64,000 bases of DNA, from contig JAKLJP010000008.1 of the NCBI GenBank assembly GCA_023151115.1, positions 124,001-188,000 of the forward strand, in the 5' to 3' direction. This document shows positions 23,927 through 32,473 of the stretch, one piece after another (position 1 is the first letter of the stretch; every line of letters starts with the position of its first letter). The DNA comes from Anaerolineae bacterium (GTDB lineage Bacteria; Chloroflexota; Anaerolineae; 4572-78; J111). Both the position numbers and the translations under genes were made by a program. The notes under the pieces are model-generated. The model had not been told where the DNA came from and did not search any database. It saw only the letters and a program-made list of their open reading frames with translations.

Positions 23927-24406
23927 ATGATTAAAGTTTTGTTTGTTTGTATGGGCAATATCTGCCGTTCGCCGATGGCCGAGGCGGTGTTTAAAGATTT
24001 GGTGGCTCGTGCCGGATTGGCCGGCCAATTTGAGATTGACTCGGTGGGAACGGATGCTTATCACGTGGGTGAGCCGGCCCACAGGGGTACCCGGCGCGTT
24101 TTGGCCGAACACGATATTCCTTGCGACAGTATCTCTCGCCAGGTAACACGAACCGATTTGACCCAGGCTGATTACATTATTGTGATGGACCGCTACAATG
24201 CTTCGGATATCCAGCGCATAATGCCCAAAGGTTCGTTAGAGGGCCGCTTGAGCTTGCTGCTCAGCTTTGCCAACGGCCGGCATAGCGGCAGCAGCCTGGA
24301 TGTGCCTGATCCCTATTACACCGGCAACTTTGAGGAAGTTTACCAATTGGTTCAAGCTGGATGTCAGGGTTTGTTAGCCCATATCCGCCAGGAACGGGGA
24401 ATTTAG
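23927..24406 (+). CDS. Low-molecular-weight protein tyrosine phosphatase
   Basis: 159 residues. The signature CX5R loop is VCMGNICRSP (residues 7-16, nucleophile Cys8), and the general acid Asp is in DVPDPYYTG near the C-terminus. It hydrolyses phosphotyrosine or, in ArsC-type relatives, arsenate; the DPYY ending is typical of the phosphatase. Start ATG 23927 follows GGAG, 9 bases after the dehydrogenase gene, so the two are probably cotranscribed. Confidence 0.9.
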   Translation: MIKVLFVCMGNICRSPMAEAVFKDLVARAGLAGQFEIDSVGTDAYHVGEPAHRGTRRVLAEHDIPCDSISRQVTRTDLTQADYIIVMDRYNASDIQRIMPKGSLEGRLSLLLSFANGRHSGSSLDVPDPYYTGNFEEVYQLVQAGCQGLLAHIRQERGI

Positions 24407-24467
24407 GAATTACGGGAACTGTGAGGGGACTTATCTTTCAAAATCTTTCAGTTCTCCTATTACAGCG

Positions 24468-25343
24468 ATGATTCTCCCAGACGCGCTTATTTCAACGATA
24501 ACATCTCAATTGGGGCCGGTGGCAGCAGCAACCCCGGTGGGGGGCGGCGATATTAGCCAGGCGGCGCGGCTGCAACTGGCGAGCGGAACACAGGTTGTGG
24601 TCAAATGGCGTTCCGGGTTGCTGCCCGGCCTGTTTACCGCCGAGCGGGGCGGGTTGGAACTGCTGCACTCGGCGGGGGCGCTGCGCGTGCCGGCGATATT
24701 GGCCCAGGCCGAGGCAACCGCCTTTTGCCCGGCCTTTATCGTCCTGGAATGGCTTGAACCCGGCTCAAAATCGGCGGCCAGCGCTGCTGCTCTAGGGACG
24801 GGCCTGGCCGCGCAGCATCACGTCCTCGGTGCTGTTTTTGGCCTGGATCATGATAATTTTATCGGGGCGAACCCGCAGCCCAACCGCCAGATGGATAACT
24901 GGGTTGACTTTTTTCGGGAGCAGCGGTTGGGTTTTCAAATGGCGTTGGCCGGTCGAAACGGGTTTTTACCGGCCTCCCGCGCCCGCCGTCTGGAGTCGCT
25001 GCTGAAGCGCCTGGCCGGCTGGCTGCCGCCTCAACCCGCCGCGTCCCTCCTCCATGGTGATTTGTGGGGCGGCAATTGGCTGACTACCGCTTCCGGCCAA
25101 CCCGCCCTGATTGACCCCGCCGTTTACTATGGCCACCGCGAAGCCGATTTGGCCTTTACCGAACTCTTCGGCGGCTTTCCGGGCGACTTCTACGCGGCTT
25201 ATAAGGCTGCCTGGCCGCTAGAACCCGGCTACGAGGAACGCAAAGACCTCTACAATCTCTATCATCTGCTCAACCATCTCAACCTCTTTGGCGAAGGGTA
25301 TGGCGGCAGCGTGGACTCCATCTTACGGCGGTATGTGGATTAG
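24468..25343 (+). CDS. Fructosamine kinase-like protein
   Basis: 291 residues of the fructosamine/ketosamine-3-kinase family in the protein-kinase-like fold: Gly-rich N-lobe (PVGGGDISQAARL), ATP-binding Lys in VVKWRS, FIVLEWLEPG hinge, catalytic loop LLHGDLWGGNWL and metal-binding Asp in ALIDPAVYYGHREADLA. It phosphorylates sugar adducts on proteins, which triggers deglycation. It follows the phosphatase after 61 bases and ends 4 bases into the convergent PLP gene. Confidence 0.88.
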   Translation: MILPDALISTITSQLGPVAAATPVGGGDISQAARLQLASGTQVVVKWRSGLLPGLFTAERGGLELLHSAGALRVPAILAQAEATAFCPAFIVLEWLEPGSKSAASAAALGTGLAAQHHVLGAVFGLDHDNFIGANPQPNRQMDNWVDFFREQRLGFQMALAGRNGFLPASRARRLESLLKRLAGWLPPQPAASLLHGDLWGGNWLTTASGQPALIDPAVYYGHREADLAFTELFGGFPGDFYAAYKAAWPLEPGYEERKDLYNLYHLLNHLNLFGEGYGGSVDSILRRYVD

Positions 25344-26533
25344 GATTTCGGCAACGCCTGCGCCAAATCCGCGATAATGTCGTCCACCTCCTCAATGCCC
25401 GCCGAGAGACGAATCAAGCCATCGCTGATGCCAATTTGGGCGCGCGCCTCCGGAGTCAGGGCACGGTGAGAGGAAGTGGCCGGATGCAGCACCAGGGTGT
25501 AGATGTCGCCCAGGGTAGTCGCCGGCAGGCACAACTTGAGCCGTTCCATAAAACGGAAAACCGATTCTTTATCAGCCCCGGCAATTTCAAACGACAGCAC
25601 TCCACCAAAACCGCGTCCCTCGAAAAGCTCACGGGCCAATTCATGTTGGGGATGATTCACCAGGCTGGGGTGATTGACCCGGCTGATCTGTGGCTGTTCG
25701 GCCAGCCAGGCGGCCAGGCGAGCGGCATTGTCAAACTGTTTCTGCACCCGCAGCGGCAGGGTTTTCAGACCGCGCAGGGCCAGCCAGGCTTCAAATGGCC
25801 CCAAATTTCCCCCGGTGATCAGCGTTAAATCATACAACTTGCGCCGGTTGGCAGCAGAGGTGACAACTACCCCGGCCATGACATCGCCGTGCCCGCCGAT
25901 GTATTTGGTGGCGCTGTGAATGACAAAATCAACCCCGTAGTTTAATGGCGTAAAGAGATAGGGCGTGGCGAAGGTATTATCGAGCAAGAACTGGGCGCCG
26001 TAGCGCCGGGTCAGACCGGATAAGGTTGGCACATTGGCTACCTTGAGCAGTGGGTTGGAGATGATTTCGACCACCAGGGCCACCGGTTTCAATTCGGCCA
26101 GGGCCGCCTCAACAGCGGTTAGATTGGCCCCATCTACAAAGCGCACCGTTGCGCCCAGCTCGGTGAAGAGGCGATTGAGCAGCGTATAGGTGGCCCCGTA
26201 CACATCCATAGCGGCAACTACCGTGCTTCCGGCCCGGACTCCGGCGGCCAGGAGGGCGGCATGTATGGCTGCCATACCAGAGGCAAAGGCATAGGCCGCC
26301 TCGCCGCCTTCCAAATTGGCCATGGCCGCTTCAAAGGCGGCCACCGTTGGACTGCCATAGCGTGGGTAAACATAGCCCGGCTGGGTGGTGGCAAAAATGG
26401 CGTCGAGTTCATCCATACTTTCATATACGTAACCCACCGAAGGATGAATGGGGCTGGCAACCGGGGTATACGTTCTTTCGGAGGCGCGCTCGCCGGCGTG
26501 GACGGCGCGGGTAGCAAAGTTTTGATTTTTCAT
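25340..26533 (-). CDS. Cys/Met-metabolism PLP-dependent enzyme (cystathionine gamma-synthase / gamma-lyase family)
   Basis: 397 residues. Family signs are the N-terminal FATRAVHAGE, YPRYGSPT, the PLP phosphate site FASGMAAIHA, DNTFATPY, and the Schiff-base Lys in HSATKYIGGHGD near residue 205. These enzymes make or break cystathionine, or act as methionine gamma-lyase or O-acetylhomoserine sulfhydrylase; sequence alone does not decide. It converges on the fructosamine-kinase gene with 4 bases of overlap. Upstream (26572-26592) three heptamer words of type RYGTGAK occur. Confidence 0.88.
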   Translation of the reverse strand: MKNQNFATRAVHAGERASERTYTPVASPIHPSVGYVYESMDELDAIFATTQPGYVYPRYGSPTVAAFEAAMANLEGGEAAYAFASGMAAIHAALLAAGVRAGSTVVAAMDVYGATYTLLNRLFTELGATVRFVDGANLTAVEAALAELKPVALVVEIISNPLLKVANVPTLSGLTRRYGAQFLLDNTFATPYLFTPLNYGVDFVIHSATKYIGGHGDVMAGVVVTSAANRRKLYDLTLITGGNLGPFEAWLALRGLKTLPLRVQKQFDNAARLAAWLAEQPQISRVNHPSLVNHPQHELARELFEGRGFGGVLSFEIAGADKESVFRFMERLKLCLPATTLGDIYTLVLHPATSSHRALTPEARAQIGISDGLIRLSAGIEEVDDIIADLAQALPKS

Positions 26534-26745
26534 GAGATTATTCCTTTCCCAATCGAGTAGCTACTTTTGAAACGTGATGCGTGATGTGTGAGGAATTTCA
26601 AGACAATTCATCATGTTTCACCAAACGACCTGTGTCTAAAAACGGGCTGATAATACCACACAACGAGGCTATCCCCTAATCTTATCAATTTGACAAGCAG
26701 AGCGCTCTCTTTACAATCCAAGTTTATATTTTTTGGAGGAGATTA

Positions 26746-27381
26746 ATGACCAAAAAACAAAGCGCTGTTCCCAACTTCAAACGTAGTCGCGCCGCAGCCA
26801 TATCGAGTCAAACCAAAATACCAAGCTGGGTTTGGCTGGCCGGCGGTATTGCTTTAGCCGTCTTGGTCGTGATTGGCTTGTTTTATCTCGGGAATCAAAC
26901 CGCTGGCGTCGTGCAGGGTGATATTGACGGGGTGCTAATCTTTCCCGATCCTGGCCGGGGCCACCGCGATGGGGATTTGCCTTATACCACGGATGTTCCT
27001 GTGGGCGGGCTGCACAACCCGGAATGGCAAAACTGCGGGATTTATGACCAGCCGGTGCGGACCGAAAACGCTATCCACTCACTGGAACATGGCGCGGTCT
27101 GGATTGCCTACCAACCCGACCTGCCGGCCGACCAGGTAGAAACACTGCGGGCGCTGGTTCGAGAGGAGCAGGCCGGCAGCCAGGAACGGTGGGTACTGCT
27201 GACCCCCAAGCCCGATCTGCAAGACCCCATTGTGGCTACCGCATGGCGCGTCCAACTGCGCCTGGATAACGCCAGTGACCCCCGCCTGGCCCAATTTGTG
27301 CGCCAATATCAAAAAGGGCCGTATTACCCTGAACCGGGCGCAAACTGCACCTTTGGCGGTATCGGCCAGCCCTTGAGCTAA
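26746..27381 (+). CDS. DUF3105 membrane-anchored protein
   Basis: 211 residues. A basic N-terminus and one membrane helix (about 27-48, WVWLAGGIALAVLVVIGLF) precede an extracytoplasmic DUF3105 domain with its usual VGGLHNPEWQNCGIYDQPV and NAIHSLEHGAVWIAY motifs, and a GANCTFGG end. The conserved His, Cys and Glu could bind metal. Function unknown. Ribosome site GGAGGAG before ATG 26746. Confidence 0.85.
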   Translation: MTKKQSAVPNFKRSRAAAISSQTKIPSWVWLAGGIALAVLVVIGLFYLGNQTAGVVQGDIDGVLIFPDPGRGHRDGDLPYTTDVPVGGLHNPEWQNCGIYDQPVRTENAIHSLEHGAVWIAYQPDLPADQVETLRALVREEQAGSQERWVLLTPKPDLQDPIVATAWRVQLRLDNASDPRLAQFVRQYQKGPYYPEPGANCTFGGIGQPLS

Positions 27382-27390
27382 ATCATTTTG

Positions 27391-27411
27391 GATTTACGAT
27401 TTACGATTGTT
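27391..27411. repeat. Short heptamer array
   Basis: gatttac twice then gattgtt, 10 bases after the DUF3105 stop. The reverse form ATCGTAAATC follows at 27421 and again near 27532. Confidence 0.6.
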
Positions 27412-27436
27412 CGTTCTCTCATCGTAAATCCACAAA

Positions 27437-27514
27437 CTATACTTTGCACGGATACAAACTGCGTTTTTCTACACTGGCAAAAAGCTCAGTTTGTGCCTGC
27501 GGACAGTATAATAG
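27437..27514. repeat. Imperfect palindromic element between convergent genes
   Basis: Arms of about 33 bases (27437-27469 and 27479-27514) pair imperfectly around matching ACAAACTG/CAGTTTGT and TTTTT/AAAAA blocks. It may serve both convergent genes as terminator or be a small mobile palindrome. Confidence 0.5.
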
Positions 27515-27541
27515 CCCTATGGGAAATCTAAAATCGTAAAT

Positions 27542-28780
27542 TTATTGGGTTGGCTCTTCGGTTAGGGTTATGCTCACAGTTTGTTCTTGACCCTCGCGCA
27601 CCAGAGTTACGGTGACGTTGTCGCCCACTTGATAACGGGTTTCGAGCATGATTTCCAGGTTTTCCAGGCTGGTGATGGGTTGCTCGTCCAGCGCGGTCAA
27701 AACATCCCCGCCGATATACAGCCGCCGGTTGCCCAGGATCACTTCCTGCTGCGCTCCGCGCACCCCGGCGGCGGCGAGCGGACTTCCCGGAATCAATTCG
27801 ACTAGCAGCAGCCCCTGCTCGACCGGCAATTCCAGGGCTTGAGCCAGTTGGGGCGAGAGCGGGTAAGCGTAACGAACGCCCAGCCAGGGATGGCGATAGC
27901 GGCCCAACTCTAGCAAATCGGGCAGCAGCCGGCGCACCGTATCTACCGGGATGGCAAAGCCGACGCCGCTGCTGGTCCCGCTGGGGCTAAAAATAGCCGT
28001 ATTGATGCCGATGACTCGCCCGGCGCTGTCGAGCAGCGGCCCGCCGGAGTTGCCCCGGTTGATGGCCGCGTCAGTCTGGATGATACCGCTCATTTGCCGC
28101 CCGTCCTGGCTTTGTAAGGTCCGGTCCAGGGCGCTGACCACTCCGGTAGTTAAGGTGCGGCCAAACTGGCCAAAGGGGTTGCCGATGACGATGGCCCGCT
28201 GGCCTACCTGCAAGATGCCTGACTGGCCCAACTCCACGGGCACAAGCAGTCCCGGCGGCGCATTTTCCACTTGCAGCACAGCTACATCGTTGCGCGGGTC
28301 GGCCCCGATAACCCTGGCCGGCAGCACCGTATCATCGCTAAAATTAACCTCGATGCTCTGCGCCCCCTCGATGACGTGGTAGTTGGTCAGAATGTGCCCT
28401 TCACCGTCCAGCACAAAGCCGGAGCCGGCCCCTTCAGCCGGGATGACCTCAAAAAAGAAGCTGCGTTGCAGCACTTGAGTAGTAATATTAACTACCGACG
28501 GCGCAACCCGTTGGTACACCTCAATGATACGCCGCTCGGCAAAGTCGAGGCCGGCGGCGTCAATCAGGACCACGCCGTTAGTTACAATTTCGCTTGCCTT
28601 CACTACGGTCAGCGGCGTTGGCGATGGGGTAGCCGGGGGAACAGGGGCAGCCGTCGGGGCGGCGGTGGGGGGGAGCGTCGAGATGGTCCAATCTGTCAAG
28701 TTGCAGGCCAGGAGAGACAGCCCCAGCACGCTCGCCAGGAGCAGTGGATTACGTCCGGCCATGATAAGTTTCCACTTCAT
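27542..28780 (-). CDS. HtrA/DegP-like S1C serine protease, lipoprotein, with PDZ domain
   Basis: 412 residues. A signal with lipobox (LGLSLLAC, Cys near 26) is followed by a Pro/Thr/Ala-rich spacer, then a trypsin-like domain with catalytic His (ILTNYHV), Asp (RNDVAVL) and Ser (GNSGGPLLD), and one PDZ domain (about 310-405, VELIPGSPLAAAGVRG). It degrades or refolds damaged exported proteins. Anchoring by lipid is typical of Chloroflexota HtrAs. ATG 28780 or 28762; the second gives a shorter signal peptide. Confidence 0.9.
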   Translation of the reverse strand: MKWKLIMAGRNPLLLASVLGLSLLACNLTDWTISTLPPTAAPTAAPVPPATPSPTPLTVVKASEIVTNGVVLIDAAGLDFAERRIIEVYQRVAPSVVNITTQVLQRSFFFEVIPAEGAGSGFVLDGEGHILTNYHVIEGAQSIEVNFSDDTVLPARVIGADPRNDVAVLQVENAPPGLLVPVELGQSGILQVGQRAIVIGNPFGQFGRTLTTGVVSALDRTLQSQDGRQMSGIIQTDAAINRGNSGGPLLDSAGRVIGINTAIFSPSGTSSGVGFAIPVDTVRRLLPDLLELGRYRHPWLGVRYAYPLSPQLAQALELPVEQGLLLVELIPGSPLAAAGVRGAQQEVILGNRRLYIGGDVLTALDEQPITSLENLEIMLETRYQVGDNVTVTLVREGQEQTVSITLTEEPTQ

Positions 28781-28820
28781 AGTAGCCTCAGTTCATTATA
28801 TTTACAATCCTACAGCCGGC

Positions 28821-29867
28821 CTAACCCATCCGGCCTACGGCCAGCGCCGTCGTCTCGTCGGCGCGGAGGGCCATACAGTTGACCCCCTGGACCACGCCTT
28901 CTTTGGCCGGCACTTCGACGGCTTGAAAGCGGATAATTTTCCCCAACTTTGAGATAACAAAAAGATCATCGCCATCAGCGGTGGTGACGGCCCCCACGAG
29001 GTGATCGGTTTTTAAGGCCACCTTGCCACCCGCGCCGGGCGCTTTGTTGGCAGCGAAGCCGGCCATCTGCCGCAGCGAGCCTTTGCCGTCGGCGCTGAGC
29101 AGAAAAACGCTGCTCTCTTCAAGTACCGGCGCAACAGCGACAACGGTATCATCCCGATCCAGGCGAATACCCAGGCAGCCGCTGTGGGGGACGCGCTGCT
29201 CGGCAAAACGGATGGCTTTGCCCTGGCGGGTGGCAATGAATAGCTCTTCCTCGCCGCGAGTCCAGCAGGCGGCGGCGGGCGCGCCCAACTCTTGCGGCTC
29301 GAACAGGAGCGTGCCGGGGCGCAGGTTGTCGCCCAGGAAATGGTAGCGCATGCGGCGCACGTGGCCGCGCTTGGTGACGAGGGCCATGTAACCGCTGGGC
29401 TGGCCGGGTAAAACGACGGCTAACCGCTCGCTGGGGCGGAAGGGCAGCCGCTCGATCAGCGATTGGCCTCGGCTGCGCACCGCCGACTCAGGCAGTTGGT
29501 TAACCGGCAGGCGGAAGGCGCGGGCGTGATTGGTAATCAGCAAAAGGTGCTGGCTTTCGTCGGCGATGGTCAGAAAGGCCGGCGGGTCGCTTTCCGGCGT
29601 CTCCAAATCGAAAATGCCCATGCCGCCCCGGCGCTGGCGCAGGTAGAGGTGGCGAGGAGTGCGCTTGGCCTGGCCGCTGGCGCTGACCGTAATCAGGTTC
29701 AAGGTGGTGGGCGGCTCGCTCGGTTCGAGCGGCGCGGCTAAAGCTTCCTCCACCCGTGCGTCGGCACGCTGGCGGTTTGAGAGACGTTCCAGTTCGGCTT
29801 CCAGGGCTGCGATATAGACTTGTACGGCCGGGTCTACCTGGCTTAGATCGGGACGTTCGATAGGCAT
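28821..29867 (-). CDS. Stand-alone DNA gyrase A C-terminal-like beta-propeller protein
   Basis: 348 residues. After a short helical segment (about 15-45) the protein is a run of GyrA-C blades: LITVSASGQAKRT, LLITNHARAFRLPV, MALVTKRGHVRRM, LFIATRQGKAIRF, FLLSADGKGSLRQM, LFVISKLGKIIRF. A gyrase-box-like RQRRGGMG lies near 77-84. In gyrase this domain wraps DNA so that negative supercoils are made. Here no breakage-reunion domain is attached, so the product may supply wrapping to another topoisomerase or act alone on DNA. It is followed 40 bases later by the HtrA gene. ATG 29867. Confidence 0.82.
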   Translation of the reverse strand: MPIERPDLSQVDPAVQVYIAALEAELERLSNRQRADARVEEALAAPLEPSEPPTTLNLITVSASGQAKRTPRHLYLRQRRGGMGIFDLETPESDPPAFLTIADESQHLLLITNHARAFRLPVNQLPESAVRSRGQSLIERLPFRPSERLAVVLPGQPSGYMALVTKRGHVRRMRYHFLGDNLRPGTLLFEPQELGAPAAACWTRGEEELFIATRQGKAIRFAEQRVPHSGCLGIRLDRDDTVVAVAPVLEESSVFLLSADGKGSLRQMAGFAANKAPGAGGKVALKTDHLVGAVTTADGDDLFVISKLGKIIRFQAVEVPAKEGVVQGVNCMALRADETTALAVGRMG

Positions 29868-29932
29868 AGGTCAAAATCCTCGTCTTTAGGGTTAGAGTAA
29901 GGCAACTCCAAGAAAATAAATGCTCAATATTG

Positions 29933-29988
29933 GTGTTGCGTGTTGTGTCTTGCGTGACGTAAAGCAGACGGAACACACGAGACGCAAC
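29933..29988. repeat. Heptamer word array, inverted halves
   Basis: Words gtgttgc, gtgttgt, gtcttgc, gtgacgt (29933-29960), then after aaagcag (29961-29967) the reverse type acggaac, acacgag, acgcaac (29968-29988) form an imperfect hairpin upstream of the GyrA-C-like gene. Confidence 0.7.
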
Positions 29989-30067
29989 ACGTTTTGGTTA
30001 ATTTAAATCTTGGAACCGCCTAAGTATCCAGGAACAAGTATATCACACCGGCCAGCAGCGTCAAAGG

Positions 30068-32473
30068 TCATTTCAGGTCCAGAGAAATCAACAGGGCGTC
30101 GTCGGCCAAACGTTGGCCGGCGGCGTCAAAAGCGGGGAGGCGCTGGCCGGTGGCCGGATTGTACAAGCCGACGGCCAAATGGTCGGCCTGGGCCAGATCG
30201 GTTTCGAGCAGGGGGTGAATATCCTGGATAATTTCGTCCGGCTGCCAGGCGGAGGTGGGGTAATGGCCACTCACGGGGGGGCCGTCGGCCTGGCTGCGAA
30301 CAAAGCCGTCGGCGGCACGGAGGTGAATGAAAAGCGTGTAGTTGGTGGAGGGGGAGGTGGTGGACTGCCAGTAGAGGGTGAAGCGTGAAGCGTGAGGCGT
30401 GAGGCGTGAGGCGGAAGTAAGAGACGAATGTTCTGAACCGGGAATTGATAGATTATAAGCAAGCAGGCGGATGGTTTGATCCTGCCCAAAGGTGGCGACG
30501 GGTGGGGTGGTAAAGCGGGTGGGGGCGGGTGGTTGGACTTGATAAAGGTAATCGCCGGCAAAGGCGCCGACCGGCCAAAGCGCAGGGTTACGTTCGGCGT
30601 GCCAGCGGTCAACCGTTTCCCAGCGGCTGCGGTCGAAAGGGGCTTCGCCGGGGTGGACGAGGAGGAAGAGGGGAAGGTTGGAAGGTTGGAAGGTTGGAAG
30701 GTTGGAATGCTTGTCCCGAGCGAAGTCGAAGGGTTGGAAGGTTAGGTTTTGGAGGGCAGTGATGGCAGTGGGATCGGGAAAACCGGCCAGGGATTGGGCT
30801 AGGATGGGCTGGCGAGGAGGGGTGTAGCCGGAGTAACCGTTGACCAGGCTCCACCAGCCGAGAGTGCTGGCGTAAAGCCGCTTGACTTCGGGATATTCGG
30901 GGGCGGGGGCGCTGTGCAGCGGCAGTTCAATCAGAGCCAAATCCCCGCGCTGTTCGGCCAGCCAGTGATAAGCGGGGTTCAAGCTGGCTCGATTCTCTAC
31001 AGAAGCCAGGGGCAGAGGTACGGAGAAAGCTTCGATCAGGAGAAGAGCGCAGGTGAGGAAGAAGACGAGGCGTGAGGCGTGAGGCGTGAGGCGTGAGACG
31101 TGGTGCGTGACACTTGACACTTGACACGCGACACTTGACACTTGATACGCGACACAGGCATAGCCTATTCCGGCCAAGGCAGCCAGGGCGAACAGGGCAG
31201 GGATGATCCAGCGGGGAGGGACGCGAATGATGGTAGTAGCAGGAATAAGTTGGGCCAGAGCAGCGTAAGGGGTGGGGAAGGTGAGAGCGAGGGAAAGTAG
31301 CAGGAGGGCGAGGAGGGGAAGCAAATTGTGAATTGTAAATTGTGCATTGTGAATGAAGGGGAGAGGGTGAAACGTGGTGCGTCCCACGGGGAGGCTCCGC
31401 GCTGGTGCGTGGTGCGTGGTGCGTGAGGTGTGGGGTGTAGCCCAAACGTAAGACGCAGGACGCGAGATGAGAGCTACGATTGCTATCAGGGTCAGGAGTG
31501 GCGCTACAAAGCCAATGAACAGGGTGTTTTCCTCGGTGAAGCCGGGACGGGTGCGCATTGCTCCGGTCAGCGGGCCGAAGATGCGATTGAAGGGTGCGGC
31601 GGCGGCAAAGTCGGTGGGTGCGGCGGCCAGAGAGAGCGCCAGGGAGAGCGGACGGGCAGCGCGCAGATCATCGAGCAGAGAAAAGTAGGGCCAGGCAAAG
31701 GGGAGGGTTAAGAAAATAGAAATAAGAAATAAGAAAATAAGTCGTAGAAAAGCGGGGCGTGAAAGGCGTCGAGTGAAGAAGGCGGCCAGTAGATAAAGGC
31801 CGAGGGTGAGGAGGGTGTAAAGGGCCAGATACCAGGAAGCTAACAGTTGCAGGAGTAGAAAGATGAGCAGGGGTTGGGGGTTGGGGGTTGGGGGTTGGTT
31901 CAAAACTGACCCCTGGCCCCTAACCCCTGACCCCTTTTTCAAATATAAATCGAGACTCAACAACGTCAGCGGCAGCCATTGAAAGGTGAGCAGTTGCAAA
32001 TGGGCAATGGCGGCGAAGCGGTACGGAGCAAAGGCAAAGATCAAACCGGCGATAAAAGCGGCGCTGCGACAGTGGGTCCAGCGTAAAATAAGCAGATACA
32101 TGCCAAAAGCAGCCAGGGGAAAGGCGGCCAGCAAGCTGAGGTTATAGGCGGCGATAGGTTCGGCGGTGATGAGTTGAAGCGGTATTGCCAGCAGAGCCGT
32201 ACTCAACAGGTGTTCCGAGTAGGCCAGGGTGTTGGGTAAAGGGTAAAAGATGTTGGCGTTGAATAGATTCAGCGGGTCGGTCAGCAGGGCATGGCTGTCC
32301 CAGGCCAGAATCCAGGTATTGAGCAGCGGGTCGCCGATATCATTGGGGACGGCGGTGGTCAGGTTGAACAGAAGGGGGTGAGTTAATAAAAGGGTGAGCA
32401 GGCTGTAAATAGCAAAGATATATACAGACCGACCCCCGACCCCCAACCCCCGACCCCCGATAAACCGGCTCAT
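30068..32473 (-). CDS. Large multi-pass membrane protein, GT-C-like, copy 1
   Basis: 801 residues. About ten membrane helices fill the first 480 residues, with the NDIGDPLLNTW acidic loop after helix 1, typical of GT-C glycosyltransferases/YfhO-like proteins. The C-terminal 230 residues hold beta modules with the phrases RFTLYWQST, YTLFIHLRAADG and GHYPTSAWQPDEII, found also in the next two genes. GT-C enzymes move sugars from lipid-linked donors on the outer side of the membrane. Several soluble loops are translated short-word repeats (for example PHASRLTPHASRL), so they are probably disordered inserts. It overlaps the next gene upstream by 4 bases. Function is inferred. Confidence 0.7.
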   Translation of the reverse strand: MSRFIGGRGLGVGGRSVYIFAIYSLLTLLLTHPLLFNLTTAVPNDIGDPLLNTWILAWDSHALLTDPLNLFNANIFYPLPNTLAYSEHLLSTALLAIPLQLITAEPIAAYNLSLLAAFPLAAFGMYLLILRWTHCRSAAFIAGLIFAFAPYRFAAIAHLQLLTFQWLPLTLLSLDLYLKKGSGVRGQGSVLNQPPTPNPQPLLIFLLLQLLASWYLALYTLLTLGLYLLAAFFTRRLSRPAFLRLIFLFLISIFLTLPFAWPYFSLLDDLRAARPLSLALSLAAAPTDFAAAAPFNRIFGPLTGAMRTRPGFTEENTLFIGFVAPLLTLIAIVALISRPASYVWATPHTSRTTHHAPARSLPVGRTTFHPLPFIHNAQFTIHNLLPLLALLLLSLALTFPTPYAALAQLIPATTIIRVPPRWIIPALFALAALAGIGYACVAYQVSSVACQVSSVTHHVSRLTPHASRLVFFLTCALLLIEAFSVPLPLASVENRASLNPAYHWLAEQRGDLALIELPLHSAPAPEYPEVKRLYASTLGWWSLVNGYSGYTPPRQPILAQSLAGFPDPTAITALQNLTFQPFDFARDKHSNLPTFQPSNLPLFLLVHPGEAPFDRSRWETVDRWHAERNPALWPVGAFAGDYLYQVQPPAPTRFTTPPVATFGQDQTIRLLAYNLSIPGSEHSSLTSASRLTPHASRFTLYWQSTTSPSTNYTLFIHLRAADGFVRSQADGPPVSGHYPTSAWQPDEIIQDIHPLLETDLAQADHLAVGLYNPATGQRLPAFDAAGQRLADDALLISLDLK
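31067..31157. repeat. Intragenic heptamer array
   Basis: Thirteen consecutive 7-base words inside the copy-1 gene: four gaggcgt, then gagacgt, ggtgcgt, then seven of type gacactt. Translated on the minus strand it gives a 7-residue periodic loop. A smaller array of the same gaggcgt type is at 30378-30413. Confidence 0.85.
31374..31412. repeat. 39-bp unit shared with the neighbouring gene
   Basis: This stretch (starting gtggtgcgtcccac) is identical at 37 of 39 bases to 34713-34751 in the next paralogue, and is itself phased in heptamers. Confidence 0.8.
31871..31933. repeat. Intragenic heptamer array
   Basis: Four gggttgg words, a ttcaaaa spacer word, then ctgaccc, ctggccc, ctaaccc, ctgaccc. 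A ccccgac-type array also lies at 32427-32462 near the 5' end of the gene. Confidence 0.85.
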
